Positions 36,517 to 46,818 of a DNA stretch of 64,000 nt are shown piece by piece; position 1 is the first letter of the stretch; every line of letters starts with the position of its first letter. Location: contig JAUVVG010000008.1 of assembly GCA_030604735.1 (NCBI GenBank), positions 1 through 64,000 on the forward strand, written 5' to 3'. This DNA comes from Azoarcus sp. (lineage in GTDB: Bacteria > Pseudomonadota > Gammaproteobacteria > Burkholderiales > Rhodocyclaceae). The position numbers and the translations under genes are program-made. A model generated the notes under the pieces. It worked only from the letters and a program-made list of their open reading frames with translations, did no database searches and was not told the DNA's origin.

Positions 36517-36986
36517 GGGGCGACCCTCGCCTGCATCGTACAGCCCTGCTCGTCCCTGACGATGTTCATCTTCAGGGTCCGGCGCCAGCGCCGGCTTCGA
36601 TGCAACAAACGATTGACCAATACCGCCACAAACAGCCCCAGCGCGGCACCGCCCATTGCGTAAAAATCTGGATTACCGTCACCAGCGATCAGGTGACCCG
36701 CCCCCGCCCCGGCAATGAGCATGACGGCGCCGAGACCGTAACTGGCCAGGGCCCCGGCAAGCGCCACACCGTCTTCCATCCGGACGAGGACCCGGTCGCC
36801 CGGTCGGGCGTCTATCGTGTCGGGCAGGCTGAAGACCTCGGCAGGGGGTTTGAGCGCATAGGCGATCTTCACCGAACGACAACCGCCCGGTTCGTCACAG
36901 CGGCCACAGCCATCCTGGCGGTCGCTGACCTTGACCCACACCCGGCCAGCCTCGACGTTCAGCACGACCGCTTTTGCTTCGATCAT
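36513..36986 (-). CDS. rseC: RseC/MucC family protein
   Basis: A 157-residue inner-membrane protein with a cytoplasmic N-terminal Cys-rich patch (GCGRCDEPGGC, about 26-36) and two membrane helices (about 73-96 and 108-127). RseC is part of the SoxR-reducing and envelope-stress network in other bacteria, usually beside RseAB. It overlaps rseB and mucD by four bases each. Confidence 0.9.
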   Translation of the reverse strand: MIEAKAVVLNVEAGRVWVKVSDRQDGCGRCDEPGGCRSVKIAYALKPPAEVFSLPDTIDARPGDRVLVRMEDGVALAGALASYGLGAVMLIAGAGAGHLIAGDGNPDFYAMGGAALGLFVAVLVNRLLHRSRRWRRTLKMNIVRDEQGCTMQARVAP

Positions 36987-37957
36987 TGGGCAGGCAGTTG
37001 CTCGATCCCGTCACCGACGCGACGCACCGCGTGCAGCGGAACTTCACCGAGAGCGGTGATGAGGTAGTCGCCGACGACCCGTTTGTAGATGTTGATCGGA
37101 CCGGTCGACAAGTCTCCGAGCCCCCCCGCGCGATGAGTGGCATCCATCGGCTCGATGAAGACCGAGATCGCGGCCAGCCCGTCGGTAAAGACCATATGCA
37201 CGATCTCGCCCAGATCCCGGCCTAGCGGGCGCTTGACGACCGACTTGAGCGTATAGCCCGGGACCGGCGCAGCCAGCGTCCAGCGAGCGTCGGCGGCGGC
37301 AACCTCGCTCCCCTGGGCATCGATCACGCGCCACTCGCCATCGCGCTCGTAACTCGGTTTGAGCAAGCTGGCATCGATCTCCCCGCCGATATTGACGTCG
37401 GTGAAGGTGAACTGCTCGATCACCTCGCCGGCCTGGTCGGTCATCCTCGCCTTGAGCAACAGACCCGAGTTCACCTCGGCCCACAGCATGTGGCCATGCC
37501 TGAGATCGTCACGCGGATCCAGAATGATCAACTGGGTGTCCATGCCTGCAACCCGGCTGACATCGCCCAACATGACCCGGTAACTCTCCGCGATACCGGC
37601 ATAGGATGCCGGAAGGCGCGCGGGGAACGCACGCTGGCTGCCGGAGCGGTCGATGATGATGGTCTTCTGGTCCGGCAACACGCATTTCACTTCGCGGTTG
37701 CTGCGAATGACCTCGCGCGGACTGCCGTCGAGCACCTCCAGCCGCTCATGCTCGCCGTTGGCATCGACCATGTGCACGATGCGCGAGGTTTCGAAATTCC
37801 GGCCTGACTGGTAGATGAAGGTCCCGCTGTAATTAAGGCGCTGTCCGGCGGTCGAGATCTTGCCAAGCCATGACACCGGGTCGGCACTGGCCTCCGCAAC
37901 GGTTTGAAAGGGCAGGGCAAGCGCCAGACCAGCCATTACCGCAGCGAAGAACCTCAT
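36983..37957 (-). CDS. rseB: Sigma-E regulatory protein RseB/MucB
   Basis: A 324-residue periplasmic protein with an N-terminal signal peptide (about 1-24). It has the two-domain RseB layout: an LolA-like N-terminal domain (LGKISTAGQRLNYSGTFIYQ onward) and a C-terminal domain (about 215-320, ending IEQLPAQ). RseB binds the periplasmic part of the anti-sigma factor and shields it from DegS; it also senses off-pathway LPS or lipoprotein. The stop overlaps rseC and the start overlaps rseA. Confidence 0.93.
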   Translation of the reverse strand: MRFFAAVMAGLALALPFQTVAEASADPVSWLGKISTAGQRLNYSGTFIYQSGRNFETSRIVHMVDANGEHERLEVLDGSPREVIRSNREVKCVLPDQKTIIIDRSGSQRAFPARLPASYAGIAESYRVMLGDVSRVAGMDTQLIILDPRDDLRHGHMLWAEVNSGLLLKARMTDQAGEVIEQFTFTDVNIGGEIDASLLKPSYERDGEWRVIDAQGSEVAAADARWTLAAPVPGYTLKSVVKRPLGRDLGEIVHMVFTDGLAAISVFIEPMDATHRAGGLGDLSTGPINIYKRVVGDYLITALGEVPLHAVRRVGDGIEQLPAQ

Positions 37958-38508
37958 CTGCGAATCTCTCCCGCAATGTCAGCCGACACGGTACGGACAT
38001 ACTGGAGTGCCCCCGGAATCGGGCCGCCGCCATTCATCGCCTGATGCACGAACACGTATTTGCGGTGCGGATCCGATTGATCCGCCACCACTGCAGAGGC
38101 GGTCTGGATACCGACCTGCTCGATGATCGGGGCGCGCGCGACCGTTGCCGCGATCGAAACGCCGTCATCGACCTTCGGGAACATCGACATCGCGACCCAG
38201 CCCACCGCGAGCACGCCCATCACCGAAGCCGCGATCGGCATCAGATTGGCCGGCCCGCGTGAAGACCCGGACTCGCTACGCTCCATCGCTGCCGGCGCGA
38301 GCAGGGTCGGTTCATCGCGAATCTGCTCCATGACGCTGGCCGCGAAATCAGGGCGACCCATGTTGTCGCCTCGCATCACGTCGCCGATCAGGCAGTAAGT
38401 GTTCCAACGCTCTCGCAAAGCGGGATCACGACGCAGTGAATCAACCACGACGGTTGCACTCGCATCATCGAGATCACTGTCTAGCAGTGCGGAAATTTCG
38501 TCTTTCAT
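37954..38508 (-). CDS. rseA: Anti-sigma-E factor RseA/MucA
   Basis: A 184-residue single-pass membrane protein. The cytoplasmic N-terminal domain (about 1-50) with the pattern LLDSDLDDASATVVVDSLRR and ERWNTYCLIGDVMRG is the sigma-binding part. One membrane helix is at about 88-110, followed by a periplasmic region that RseB would contact (HRKYVFVHQAMNG). It follows rpoE by nine bases, so sigma and anti-sigma are made together. Confidence 0.92.
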   Translation of the reverse strand: MKDEISALLDSDLDDASATVVVDSLRRDPALRERWNTYCLIGDVMRGDNMGRPDFAASVMEQIRDEPTLLAPAAMERSESGSSRGPANLMPIAASVMGVLAVGWVAMSMFPKVDDGVSIAATVARAPIIEQVGIQTASAVVADQSDPHRKYVFVHQAMNGGGPIPGALQYVRTVSADIAGEIRR

Positions 38509-38517
38509 CTGTCACAC

Positions 38518-39117
38518 CTACCAACGTTTGTCCGGGGCCGTGTCCAGCAACGGCCTCAGTCGTTCAGAAATGGCTTCCCGTGCCCGGAAAATCCGGGACC
38601 TCACCGTACCTATCGGGCAATCCATGATGTTCGCGATCTCTTCGTAGCTCAAACCTTCGAGTTCTCGGAGCATGATTGCCGTACGAAGTTCCTCAGGCAG
38701 GGACGCCATCGCATCATCGACCGTTTCTCCGATCTGGCGGGTCATCATCAGCCGCTCGGGCGTATTGATATCCCGCAACTGATCCCCTTCCTCGAAGGTC
38801 TCGGCCTCGGTCGAATCGAAGCCTGTCGAGGTGGGTGCCCTTCGCCCCTGAGATACCAGATAGTTCTTGGCCGTGTTGATTCCTATGCGATACAACCACG
38901 TATAGAAGGCACTGTCGCCGCGAAACGAACCCAACGCACGATAGGCCTTGATGAACGCTTCCTGAGCCACATCCTCCACCTCTGCCGGATCGCGAATCAG
39001 CCGCGACAAAAGCCTGTGCAGCTTGCGCTGGTATTTGTTTACCAGCAGGCCGAAGGCTTCCTTGTCGCCACGCTGTACGCGTTCAACAAGCAGTTGATCA
39101 GTCTCGCGATCGCTCAT
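38518..39117 (-). CDS. rpoE: RNA polymerase extracytoplasmic-stress sigma factor RpoE/AlgU
   Basis: A 199-residue ECF sigma factor. Region 2 has DVAQEAFIKAYRALGSFRGD and FYTWLYRIGINTAKNYL; region 4 has ELRTAIMLRELEGLSYEEIA and IGTVRSRIFRARE. The C-terminus is short, as in AlgU. It heads the operon rpoE-rseA-rseB-rseC-mucD-grx, in which nearly every junction overlaps. A sigma-70-like promoter lies 39 bases upstream; a sigma-E site is only weakly suggested further up. Confidence 0.97.
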   Translation of the reverse strand: MSDRETDQLLVERVQRGDKEAFGLLVNKYQRKLHRLLSRLIRDPAEVEDVAQEAFIKAYRALGSFRGDSAFYTWLYRIGINTAKNYLVSQGRRAPTSTGFDSTEAETFEEGDQLRDINTPERLMMTRQIGETVDDAMASLPEELRTAIMLRELEGLSYEEIANIMDCPIGTVRSRIFRAREAISERLRPLLDTAPDKRW

Positions 39118-39155
39118 GAGCGGTTCGTTTCTCTCGGTTGGGCAAAAACCGTAGC

Positions 39156-39184
39156 AGTATAGCGACCCGCCATGAGGACAGCAA
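39156..39184 (-). promoter_or_regulatory. Sigma-70-like promoter for rpoE
   Basis: TTGCTG (39184-39179), 17-base spacer, TATACT (39161-39156). This would give a 5' leader of about 33 bases before the rpoE ATG. A weaker sigma-E-like pair (GAACTA, N16, TCTTT) lies near 39200-39227. Confidence 0.55.
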
Positions 39185-39331
39185 AGGCATTACCTTTAGG
39201 GAAAGACACAGCGCCCATCGAATAGTTCATACGTGACAGGGGTTTTAGCACGGTTCGACGTGCGTTGAAGCACTAACGGCGAACCCACGACATGCTATTC
39301 TGCCGACCACTTCACATGAAAGACTGCGACG

Positions 39332-40930
39332 TTGATCAAACATTACGACGTTCTCATCCTGGGTAGCGGTACGGCCGGTCAGTCGCTCGCACTCAGGCTG
39401 GCCGATCATATGCAGGTCGCGCTGGTCACCAAGCGCTCGATGGGCGACAGCGCCAGCGCCTGGGCGCAGGGCGGTATCGCCGCGGTACTCGATGCCACCG
39501 ACAGCATAGAAGCCCATATCCAGGACACCTTCACCGCCGGTGGCGGCCTGTGCGACCCGGTCGCCACCCGCTACGTGGTCGAACACGGCAAGCAGGCCAT
39601 CGAGTGGCTGATCGAACGCGGCGTGCCCTTCACCCGCGAAGACGAACCCGCGCTCGGCTATCACCTGACCCGGGAAGGCGGACACTCGCATCGACGCATC
39701 ATTCATGCGGCCGATGCGACCGGTGCAGCGGTGCAGGCGACCCTGACCGAGCAGGTCTGCAGTCACCCCAGCATCGACATCTTCGAGAATCACATCGGTA
39801 TCGACCTGATCGTTGGAGACAAGCTTGGTTTACCGGAGAACGCTTGCCTGGGTGCCTATGTGTTGGACATCGACCGCAATCAGGTACTGACCATAGGTGC
39901 GCGTAGCACGGTGCTGGCGACCGGGGGTGCCGGCAAGGTCTATCTCTATACGACAAACCCGGACGTCGCGACCGGTGACGGCATCGCCATGGCCTGGCGC
40001 GCCGGCTGCAGGGTCGGAAACATGGAATTCATCCAGTTCCATCCGACCTGCCTCTACCATCCTCAGGCGAAGTCCTTTCTGATCACCGAAGCGGTGCGCG
40101 GCGAAGGCGGCATACTGCGACTGCCCGACGGCACCCGCTTCATGCCCGATCACGACGCACGCGCCGAACTCGCGCCGCGCGACGTGGTGGCGCGCGCGAT
40201 CGACTTCGAAATGAAGAAACGGGGTCTGGCCTGCGTCTATCTCGACATCAGCCACAAACCAGCCGACTGGTTGCGCAGACACTTCCCGAACATCCATGCC
40301 CGCTGCCTCGAACTCGGCATCGACATCACCCAGGAGCCGATTCCGGTCGTCCCGGCCGCGCACTACACCTGCGGCGGCATCGTCACCGATTTGTCGGCCC
40401 GGACCGACGTACCCGGCCTGTACTGTGTCGGCGAGGCCGCCTTCACCGGTCTTCACGGCGCCAACCGCCTCGCGAGCAATTCGCTGCTCGAGTGCCTGGT
40501 GTTCGGCGAGGCGGCGGCCCGCGACATCATGAGCCGGCCGCGGGGCAAAATGCACGCGCTGCCGCACTGGGATGAAAGCCGCGTGACCGATGCGGATGAA
40601 GAGGTCGTCATTGCGCACAACTGGGCCGAATTGCGTCAGTGCATGTGGGACTACGTAGGCATCGTCCGCACCAACAAGCGCCTGCAACGGGCGCAGCACC
40701 GGATCCGCCTGCTCGCCCGGGAAATCCACGAGTTCTATTCCCATTTCCGGGTCAGCAACGACTTGATCGAGTTGCGCAATCTCGTGGTCACAGCCGACCT
40801 GATCGTACGCTGTGCGCTGCGCCGTCAGGAAAGTCGGGGCCTGCATTTCTCCCGGGACTTCCCCGACACCCTGCCAAAGGGCAAGAACTCTATCCTGCGT
40901 CCAGTCAGGCCGCGCCGCGCTCGTCCCTGA
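39332..40930 (+). CDS. nadB: L-aspartate oxidase
   Basis: A 532-residue FAD enzyme that oxidises aspartate to iminoaspartate in NAD synthesis. The FAD motif is [15 protein letters not shown] near residue 10, the conserved [15 protein letters not shown] follows, and the active-site HTGGHSHRR-type segment appears as [17 protein letters not shown]; the [21 protein letters not shown] motif of the family is intact. It starts at TTG (39332), as the in-frame ATG is absent. It is divergent from rpoE and its end overlaps the convergent ygfX gene by 26 bases. Confidence 0.95.
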   Translation: MIKHYDVLILGSGTAGQSLALRLADHMQVALVTKRSMGDSASAWAQGGIAAVLDATDSIEAHIQDTFTAGGGLCDPVATRYVVEHGKQAIEWLIERGVPFTREDEPALGYHLTREGGHSHRRIIHAADATGAAVQATLTEQVCSHPSIDIFENHIGIDLIVGDKLGLPENACLGAYVLDIDRNQVLTIGARSTVLATGGAGKVYLYTTNPDVATGDGIAMAWRAGCRVGNMEFIQFHPTCLYHPQAKSFLITEAVRGEGGILRLPDGTRFMPDHDARAELAPRDVVARAIDFEMKKRGLACVYLDISHKPADWLRRHFPNIHARCLELGIDITQEPIPVVPAAHYTCGGIVTDLSARTDVPGLYCVGEAAFTGLHGANRLASNSLLECLVFGEAAARDIMSRPRGKMHALPHWDESRVTDADEEVVIAHNWAELRQCMWDYVGIVRTNKRLQRAQHRIRLLAREIHEFYSHFRVSNDLIELRNLVVTADLIVRCALRRQESRGLHFSRDFPDTLPKGKNSILRPVRPRRARP

Positions 40931-41357
40931 ACGCTGCGGCACTACGGTGCCGCAGCCAGACCCGCAGCCTTCGCCATTCGTCGGCGGAACACTGGTCGGG
41001 GAGCAACATCTCGGCGCCTTTCGCTGCGCGAGATCTGCCGCGCTCCTCCGCCAGTGCCTGCCAGTGCAGCCAGACCGCCCAGCCGAAATCGGTCGTCGAA
41101 GGCAGCGCCCGCACGACCACCGTTGCCGCCCCGGTCCGCTCCAGCGCCATCGATCCGTCATCCTCGAGACGAATCCGCGCGACCCTGGCCACATCGTTAC
41201 GCCGCACCGTATGCAGACAGGACAGCCCCAGCGCGCCAGACACGAGCAGTTGCAACCACCACGACCCATCGAGATGCAGAAACGAAATCGCCGCGACCAG
41301 ATGGATCGCGGCGATCAAGAGTTGGAGCCGGCGGGATGAACGGAACGACAAAATCAT
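40905..41357 (-). CDS. YgfX/CptA-like membrane protein
   Basis: A 150-residue protein with two adjacent N-terminal membrane helices (about 12-28 and 32-48) and a soluble C-terminal domain. It looks like the YgfX (PF07254) family, which sits in the membrane; E. coli CptA was described as a toxin that inhibits cell division proteins. Its gene sits between fabF and nadB, as in several betaproteobacteria. No SdhE/CptB antitoxin gene is adjacent, so a toxin role is not supported here. Confidence 0.7.
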   Translation of the reverse strand: MILSFRSSRRLQLLIAAIHLVAAISFLHLDGSWWLQLLVSGALGLSCLHTVRRNDVARVARIRLEDDGSMALERTGAATVVVRALPSTTDFGWAVWLHWQALAEERGRSRAAKGAEMLLPDQCSADEWRRLRVWLRHRSAAAFRDERGAA

Positions 41358-41390
41358 TACCGATCGACCGCCTTGGGCGCGACAGAAAAC

Positions 41391-42626
41391 CTAGACGCGC
41401 CGGAAGGCGAGCGTACCGTTGGTTCCGCCGAAGCCGAAATTGTTCTTCAGTGCGACATCGATCTTCATCTCACGCGCGACATTGGCACAGTAATCCAGAT
41501 CGCACTCCGGATCCTGCTCGAAGATGTTGATCGTCGGCGGCGAGACCTGGTTGTAGACCGCGAGGACACTGAAGACCGACTCGACACCCCCTGCCCCACC
41601 CAGCAAATGACCGGTCATCGACTTGGTCGAATTCACCACCATCCGGCGCGCCACATCTTCGCCGAACGCCAGCTTGATCGCGTCGGTTTCGTTCTTGTCG
41701 CCCAGCGGTGTGGAAGTGCCGTGTGCATTGAGGTATTGAACCGCGTCGGCATTCACGCCGGCATTCTTCAGCGCATTGATCATGCTGCGCCGCGGGCCAT
41801 CGGTATCCGGCGCCGTCATGTGGAAGGCGTCGCCACTCATGCCGAAGCCGGCCAGCTCCGCATAGATGCGGGCACCGCGCTTCACCGCATGTTCGTACTC
41901 CTCGAGTACCAGCACCCCGGCGCCCTCGCCGAGCACGAAGCCGTCCCGGTCCTTGTCCCACGGACGGCTCGCTGTCTGTGGGTCGTCGTTGCGGGTTGAC
42001 AAGGCCTTGGCCGAACCGAAGCCGCCGATTGCGAGCGGCGTGACCGAAGACTCTGCCCCACCGCACACCATCACGTCGGCATCGCCGTACTCAATGGTTC
42101 GCGCTCCCATTCCGATCGCATGAAGACCGGTGGTGCAGGCGGTGACCACCGCAAGGTTGGGCCCCTTGAGGCCGTACATGATCGAAAGGTTGCCGGAGAT
42201 CATGTTGATGATGGTCCCCGGGATGAAGAACGGTGACACCTTGCGGTGACCTGCCCGGAGAAAATCGTTGTGCGTCGTCTCGATCATCGGCAGACCGCCG
42301 ATCCCCGAGCCGATATTCACGCCGATCCGCTCTGCATTCGCCTCGGTCACCTCCAGGCCGGAATCCTTGATGGCCTGAACGCCTGCGGCAAGACCGTAAT
42401 GGATGAATACATCCATGCGCCGGGCCTCTTTCGGAGAAAGATAGGCGCCGACATCGAAGTCCTTCACCTCGCCGGCGATCTGGACCGGGAAGGCGGAAGC
42501 ATCGAAACGGGTAATGGGACCGATCCCGGAACGGCCATTGACAATGTTGTCCCATGCCTCCGGAATGGTGTTACCGACGGGGGAGATGATCCCCAGACCG
42601 GTAATGACGACTCTGCGACGGGTCAA
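41391..42626 (-). CDS. fabF: 3-oxoacyl-[acyl-carrier-protein] synthase II
   Basis: A 411-residue condensing enzyme that elongates acyl-ACP by two carbons with malonyl-ACP. The catalytic triad is visible as Cys in [11 protein letters not shown], His in [12 protein letters not shown] and His in [13 protein letters not shown]. The NNFGFGGTN segment near the C-terminus is typical. It follows acpP by 21 bases in the fab operon. Confidence 0.97.
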   Translation of the reverse strand: MTRRRVVITGLGIISPVGNTIPEAWDNIVNGRSGIGPITRFDASAFPVQIAGEVKDFDVGAYLSPKEARRMDVFIHYGLAAGVQAIKDSGLEVTEANAERIGVNIGSGIGGLPMIETTHNDFLRAGHRKVSPFFIPGTIINMISGNLSIMYGLKGPNLAVVTACTTGLHAIGMGARTIEYGDADVMVCGGAESSVTPLAIGGFGSAKALSTRNDDPQTASRPWDKDRDGFVLGEGAGVLVLEEYEHAVKRGARIYAELAGFGMSGDAFHMTAPDTDGPRRSMINALKNAGVNADAVQYLNAHGTSTPLGDKNETDAIKLAFGEDVARRMVVNSTKSMTGHLLGGAGGVESVFSVLAVYNQVSPPTINIFEQDPECDLDYCANVAREMKIDVALKNNFGFGGTNGTLAFRRV

Positions 42627-42647
42627 TGTTCGCTCCGGTTCGTTCGA

Positions 42648-42887
42648 TTACTTCTTCAGGTGAGCGTTGACGTAGTCAATCGCCTGCTGAACGGTCGTGA
42701 TCTTCTCGGCTTCCTCGTCGGGGATCTCGCACTCGAATTCCTCTTCGAGGGCCATGACCAGTTCAACCGTGTCCAGTGAATCAGCGCCCAGATCGTCGAC
42801 GAACGAGGACTCGTTCTTGATCTCCGATTCGTTTACGCCAAGTTGCTCAGCAACGATCTTCTTGACGCGCTGTTCGATGTTCTCCAT
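42648..42887 (-). CDS. acpP: Acyl carrier protein
   Basis: A 79-residue, highly acidic carrier. The phosphopantetheine serine is Ser37 in [24 protein letters not shown] lies eight bases before the ATG. A 162-base gap separates it from fabG and probably holds its own strong promoter. A weak stem (GGCGT...ACGCC, 42931-42955) followed by T5 on the minus strand may terminate part of the fabG transcript. Confidence 0.98.
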   Translation of the reverse strand: MENIEQRVKKIVAEQLGVNESEIKNESSFVDDLGADSLDTVELVMALEEEFECEIPDEEAEKITTVQQAIDYVNAHLKK

Positions 42888-43049
42888 GGAGAGACTCCTT
42901 CCCTGATATATAGAGATGTATGAAAAAGACGGCGTATTCTACCAAAAACAACGCCTTCCGCTATTGCAACAGAGTTGGGGCGCCGTGTCCGTCTCGCGCG
43001 CCGTCGATATCGACGATTCGACGCGGCCAAACCCGGCTGATTCCACCCA

Positions 43050-43805
43050 TCAATTCATGTACATGCCACCGTTCACGTGCAAGGTGGTGCCGGTGACATA
43101 GGCGGCGGCTGGCGAGGCCAGAAAGGCAACAGCAGCGGCGATTTCCTCGGGTTTGCCCAGTCTGCCCAGCGCGATCTGCCCGAGCAGGGCCTCCTTGGCC
43201 GCATCCGGCAGCGCGCGGGTCATGTCGGTATCGATGAAACCGGGCGCGACGCAGTTGACGGTGATGTTGCGGCTGCCCAGCTCCCGGGCCAGTGCCCGCG
43301 ACATGCCAGCTACACCGGATTTGGCTGCGGCATAATTGGCCTGCCCCGGATTGCCGGCGCTGGCGACGACCGAGGTGATGTTGATGATCCGGCCGTTGCG
43401 GGCCTTCATCATTCCGCGCATGACCAGACGGGACATGCGGAAGACGGCCTTCAGATTGGTGTCGATCACCGCATCCCACTCGTCGTCCTTCATCCGCATC
43501 GCGAGATTGTCGCGCGTGATGCCGGCGTTGTTCACCAGAATGCCGACCGCACCGAAGTTCTTGTCGATCTCGCCGACCAGTGCTTCGCACGCGGCCACAT
43601 CGGTCACGTTCAGCACGCGCCCCTCTCCTTTCACGCCCCCCTCGACCAGCGCCTTGCCGATCTCCTCGGCGCCCGAAGCGGAGGTCGCGGTACCGATCAC
43701 GGTCGCGCCCAGCGCGCCGAGTTCGAGCGCGACCGCCCGGCCGATACCACGCGACGCGCCGGTTACCAAGGCGATCTGTCCTTCGAGTGAAAAGCTCATG
43801 TTCAC
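43050..43805 (-). CDS. fabG: 3-oxoacyl-[acyl-carrier-protein] reductase
   Basis: A 251-residue NADPH-dependent short-chain dehydrogenase that reduces 3-oxoacyl-ACP. The cofactor motif is TGASRGIGRA (about 15-24), the NNAG motif follows near 90, and the catalytic Ser-Tyr-Lys is in ITSVVASAGNPGQANYAAAK. Its start overlaps the fabD stop (ATGA). The operon context distinguishes it from generic SDR paralogues. Confidence 0.96.
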   Translation of the reverse strand: MNMSFSLEGQIALVTGASRGIGRAVALELGALGATVIGTATSASGAEEIGKALVEGGVKGEGRVLNVTDVAACEALVGEIDKNFGAVGILVNNAGITRDNLAMRMKDDEWDAVIDTNLKAVFRMSRLVMRGMMKARNGRIINITSVVASAGNPGQANYAAAKSGVAGMSRALARELGSRNITVNCVAPGFIDTDMTRALPDAAKEALLGQIALGRLGKPEEIAAAVAFLASPAAAYVTGTTLHVNGGMYMN

Positions 43806-44731
43806 CTCACTGCTGCTATGGATTGTTGCAGGCTCTCGGCGTCATGGATCGCGCCGCCCTGCAGATCTTTCGCAATACGCTTGTTCATGCCGGCCAATAC
43901 CTTGCCCGGGCCACACTCGAACAAATGACTGACACCGTGCGACGCGATCGCCTGGACCGACTCGATCCAGCGCACCGGCGAATAGGCCTGGCGCACCAAC
44001 GCGTCACGAATCCTGGCCGCATCGTCATAGCACGCGACGTCGACGTTGTTCAGCACGGGAATCTCCGGTATGGCGATATCGACTCCGGCGAGACGCTCGC
44101 CCAGACGCTCTGCGGCCGGACGCATCAACGCACAGTGGAACGGCGCACTCACCGGCAACAGCATCGCGCGCTTGGCCCCGCGTCCCTTGGCGACTTCGAT
44201 CGCACGTTCTACCGCGGCCTTGCCCCCGGCAATGACGATCTGCCCGGGTGCGTTCAGGTTCGCCGCCTCGACCACCTCGCCCTGCGCCGCTTCGGCGCAA
44301 ACCTCGCGTGCGGCATCCGCATCAAGACCCAGCAAGGCGGCCATCGCCCCCTCACCGGCCGGCACGGCTTCCTGCATCGCCTGGGCGCGAAAACGGACCA
44401 AGGGTACCGCATCGGCAAAACGCATCGCGCCGGCAGCCACCAGCGCGGCATACTCACCCAGGCTATGGCCGGCCACGATCGCCGGCTTGGGGCCGCCGGC
44501 ATCGAGCCAGGCGCGATAGACCGCCACACCGGCGGTCAGCATCAGCGGCTGGGTGTTCACCGTCAGTGCGAGCCGCTCGGCCGGGCCTTCGCTGACCATC
44601 TGCCACAAGTCCTCGCCGAGCGCATCCGACGCCTCGGAAAAAGTGTCGCGAATGACGGCGCTGTCGCCGTAAGCGGCCATCATGCCGACCGACTGCGAGC
44701 CCTGCCCAGGAAAAACCAGTGAAAAAGACAT
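43802..44731 (-). CDS. fabD: Malonyl-CoA-[acyl-carrier-protein] transacylase
   Basis: A 309-residue enzyme that loads malonyl groups onto ACP. The nucleophile is the Ser in VAGHSLGEYAAL, the oxyanion region is FPGQGSQ at the N-terminus, and the catalytic His is in PVSAPFHCALM. The start is ATG at 44731 (GGAAAC upstream), which begins MSFSLVFPGQG; a TTG two codons earlier is less likely. Confidence 0.96.
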   Translation of the reverse strand: MSFSLVFPGQGSQSVGMMAAYGDSAVIRDTFSEASDALGEDLWQMVSEGPAERLALTVNTQPLMLTAGVAVYRAWLDAGGPKPAIVAGHSLGEYAALVAAGAMRFADAVPLVRFRAQAMQEAVPAGEGAMAALLGLDADAAREVCAEAAQGEVVEAANLNAPGQIVIAGGKAAVERAIEVAKGRGAKRAMLLPVSAPFHCALMRPAAERLGERLAGVDIAIPEIPVLNNVDVACYDDAARIRDALVRQAYSPVRWIESVQAIASHGVSHLFECGPGKVLAGMNKRIAKDLQGGAIHDAESLQQSIAAVR

Positions 44732-44758
44732 GATCAAGTTTCCATCTACGTGATTCGA

Positions 44759-45724
44759 TCAGTAATGGATGAGCGCTGCGCCCCAGGTAAAGCCGCCGCC
44801 CACGCCTTCAAGCAACAACTTCTGGCCACGCTGGATGCGACCGTCGCGGATACCCAGATCGAGCGCCAGCGGTACCGAGGCGGCCGAGGTGTTGCCATGT
44901 GCCGCCACGGTAGCGATCACCTTGTCGTCCGGCACCCCCAGGCGCTTGGCGGTCGCCTGCAAGATCCTGATGTTGGCCTGATGAGGAATCAACCAATCGA
45001 CGTCCTGGACGCCGACACCGGCGTCGGCCAGCACCTCGTGAGCGACTTCGCCAAGCACCCGTACCGCGAACTTGAACACCGCCTGGCCATCCATGCGCAG
45101 AAAGGGGTCGCCGACCACCTGCCCGGCCGCGACCGAGCCGGGCACACACAGAATGGGATGATGACTGCCGTCGGCGTGCAGGGCGCTTCCCAGGATGCCG
45201 GGCAAATCGGACGCCTCCAGCACCACCGCTCCGGCTCCGTCGCCGAACAGCACGCAGGTTCCACGGTCGGACCAGTCGAGAATGCGTGAGAAGACCTCGG
45301 CACCGACGACCAGCGCCCGCTTATGGCTGCCCGAGCGGATGAACTTTTCCGCTACGGTCAGGGCATAGACGAAGCCACTGCAGACCGCCTGCAGATCGAA
45401 GGCGGCACAGCCATTGGTGATGCCCAGCTTGGATTGCAGCAGCGTCGCAGTGCTGGGAAAAATGTAATCCGGTGTCGAGGTCGCGACCACGATCAGATCG
45501 ATGTCCTGCGGCTTGCAGCCGGCCGCCTCTAGCGCGTGCTGGCTCGCCACCCGGGCCAGATCGCTGGTGACCATGCCTTGCGGGGCCAGGTGACGGGCCC
45601 GGATACCGGTCCTGCCGACGATCCACTCGTCGGAGGTTTCGATCCCGCGTGCGACCAGATCGTCATTGCTGACCGGCTCGCCGGGCAAGTAACTGCCGGT
45701 GCCCGCGATTCGGGCGTAGATCAT
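44759..45724 (-). CDS. fabH: 3-oxoacyl-[acyl-carrier-protein] synthase III
   Basis: A 321-residue initiating condensing enzyme that joins acetyl-CoA and malonyl-ACP. The triad Cys ([14 protein letters not shown]), His ([11 protein letters not shown]) and Asn ([14 protein letters not shown]) is complete. The start overlaps the plsX stop by four bases. Confidence 0.97.
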   Translation of the reverse strand: MIYARIAGTGSYLPGEPVSNDDLVARGIETSDEWIVGRTGIRARHLAPQGMVTSDLARVASQHALEAAGCKPQDIDLIVVATSTPDYIFPSTATLLQSKLGITNGCAAFDLQAVCSGFVYALTVAEKFIRSGSHKRALVVGAEVFSRILDWSDRGTCVLFGDGAGAVVLEASDLPGILGSALHADGSHHPILCVPGSVAAGQVVGDPFLRMDGQAVFKFAVRVLGEVAHEVLADAGVGVQDVDWLIPHQANIRILQATAKRLGVPDDKVIATVAAHGNTSAASVPLALDLGIRDGRIQRGQKLLLEGVGGGFTWGAALIHY

Positions 45725-46737
45725 GTCGTCACTCCTTCCACCGCCGCCATCCGCTCGCTGATCCGCTCGACCAGGCGATTGGAAGCCGCCTCGGCTGCGC
45801 GGTAGATCGCCTGCTCGAACGAGAACGCGTCCGCCGAACCATGGCTCTTGACCACGACGCCGCGCAAACCCACCAGCGCCGCACCATTGTAACGGCGATG
45901 ATCGACCCGCCCCTTGAACTGCTTCAACACCGGCATCGCGACCAGGCCCATCAGCTTGGTCAAGGGACTGCGACCGAATTCCTCGCGCAGGATGCTGGCC
46001 AGCATCTGGGCAAGCCCTTCTGAGGTCTTCAGCGCGACATTGCCGACAAAGCCATCACAGACCACGACGTCGGTCGTGCCCTTGAAGATGTCGTCGCCCT
46101 CGACATTGCCATGAAAGTTCAGACCGCTCTGCCTGAGCAGCTCTGCCGCCTGCTTGACGGTGTCGTTGCCCTTGATCGCCTCTTCGCCAATATTGAGCAA
46201 ACCGATCCGCGGACGCTCGACATGCGCGACCGTCGCCGACAGCATCGCCCCCATCACCGCGAACTGCAGCAGGTGCTCAGCGGTGCAATCGACGTTGGCG
46301 CCCAGATCGAGGACATAGCTCTGCCCCTTCAAGGTGGGCATCGCGGATGCGATCGCGGGGCGGTCGATGCCGGGCAAGGTCTTCAGCACGAAGCGGGAAA
46401 TGGCCATCAGCGCGCCGGTATTGCCGGCTGAAACCGCCGCCTGGGCACGCCCCTCCTTGACCAGGTCGATCGCGACCCGCATCGAGGAATCCTTCTTGTT
46501 GCGCATCGCGTTGGCCGGGGCTTCGTCCATGCCGACCACTTCGGTCGCCGGCTGGATGCTCACACGCTCGCCCAGACCGTCACCGGCCCGCCGAATCGCT
46601 TCAGCCAAAGCGTCTTCACGCCCGACCAGGATCACGCGCGAGCCAGGATGATGACGCAGAAAGGCCTGAGCAGCAGGTACCGTCACACCAGGACCGTGAT
46701 CGCCACCCATGCAGTCGATTGCAACGGTGACATCCAT
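45721..46737 (-). CDS. plsX: Phosphate acyltransferase PlsX
   Basis: A 338-residue enzyme that makes acyl-phosphate from acyl-ACP for phospholipid synthesis. The glycine-rich N-terminus [18 protein letters not shown] is diagnostic. The middle segments [12 protein letters not shown] and [20 protein letters not shown] are also family hallmarks. It lies between rpmF and fabH, the usual order, with an intrinsic terminator in the 81 bases before it. Confidence 0.97.
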   Translation of the reverse strand: MDVTVAIDCMGGDHGPGVTVPAAQAFLRHHPGSRVILVGREDALAEAIRRAGDGLGERVSIQPATEVVGMDEAPANAMRNKKDSSMRVAIDLVKEGRAQAAVSAGNTGALMAISRFVLKTLPGIDRPAIASAMPTLKGQSYVLDLGANVDCTAEHLLQFAVMGAMLSATVAHVERPRIGLLNIGEEAIKGNDTVKQAAELLRQSGLNFHGNVEGDDIFKGTTDVVVCDGFVGNVALKTSEGLAQMLASILREEFGRSPLTKLMGLVAMPVLKQFKGRVDHRRYNGAALVGLRGVVVKSHGSADAFSFEQAIYRAAEAASNRLVERISERMAAVEGVTT

Positions 46738-46767
46738 CAGCTTCTCATCCGGGTAAAAATCGAGAAC

Positions 46768-46804
46768 AAAAAAACGGCGCAGTCACGCATCGTGCTGCGC
46801 CGTT
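46768..46804 (-). terminator. Intrinsic terminator between rpmF and plsX
   Basis: A 10-bp stem AACGGCGCAG/CTGCGCCGTT (46795-46804 with 46773-46782), extended by a bulged CAC/GTG, loop of five, then T7. It would end most yceD-rpmF transcripts, letting r-protein L32 be made at a higher level than plsX-fab. Confidence 0.88.
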
Positions 46805-46818
46805 CTCGAAAACGGGGA

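Noticed and set aside
39830-41269. 479-residue frame opposite nadB and through ygfX
   Set aside because: Antisense to nadB. Only the real ygfX frame (40905-41357) has membrane helices and family features.
40905-41357. Toxin-antitoxin system around the YgfX/CptA-like gene
   Set aside because: The partner gene sdhE/cptB is not adjacent, so only the membrane protein itself can be supported.
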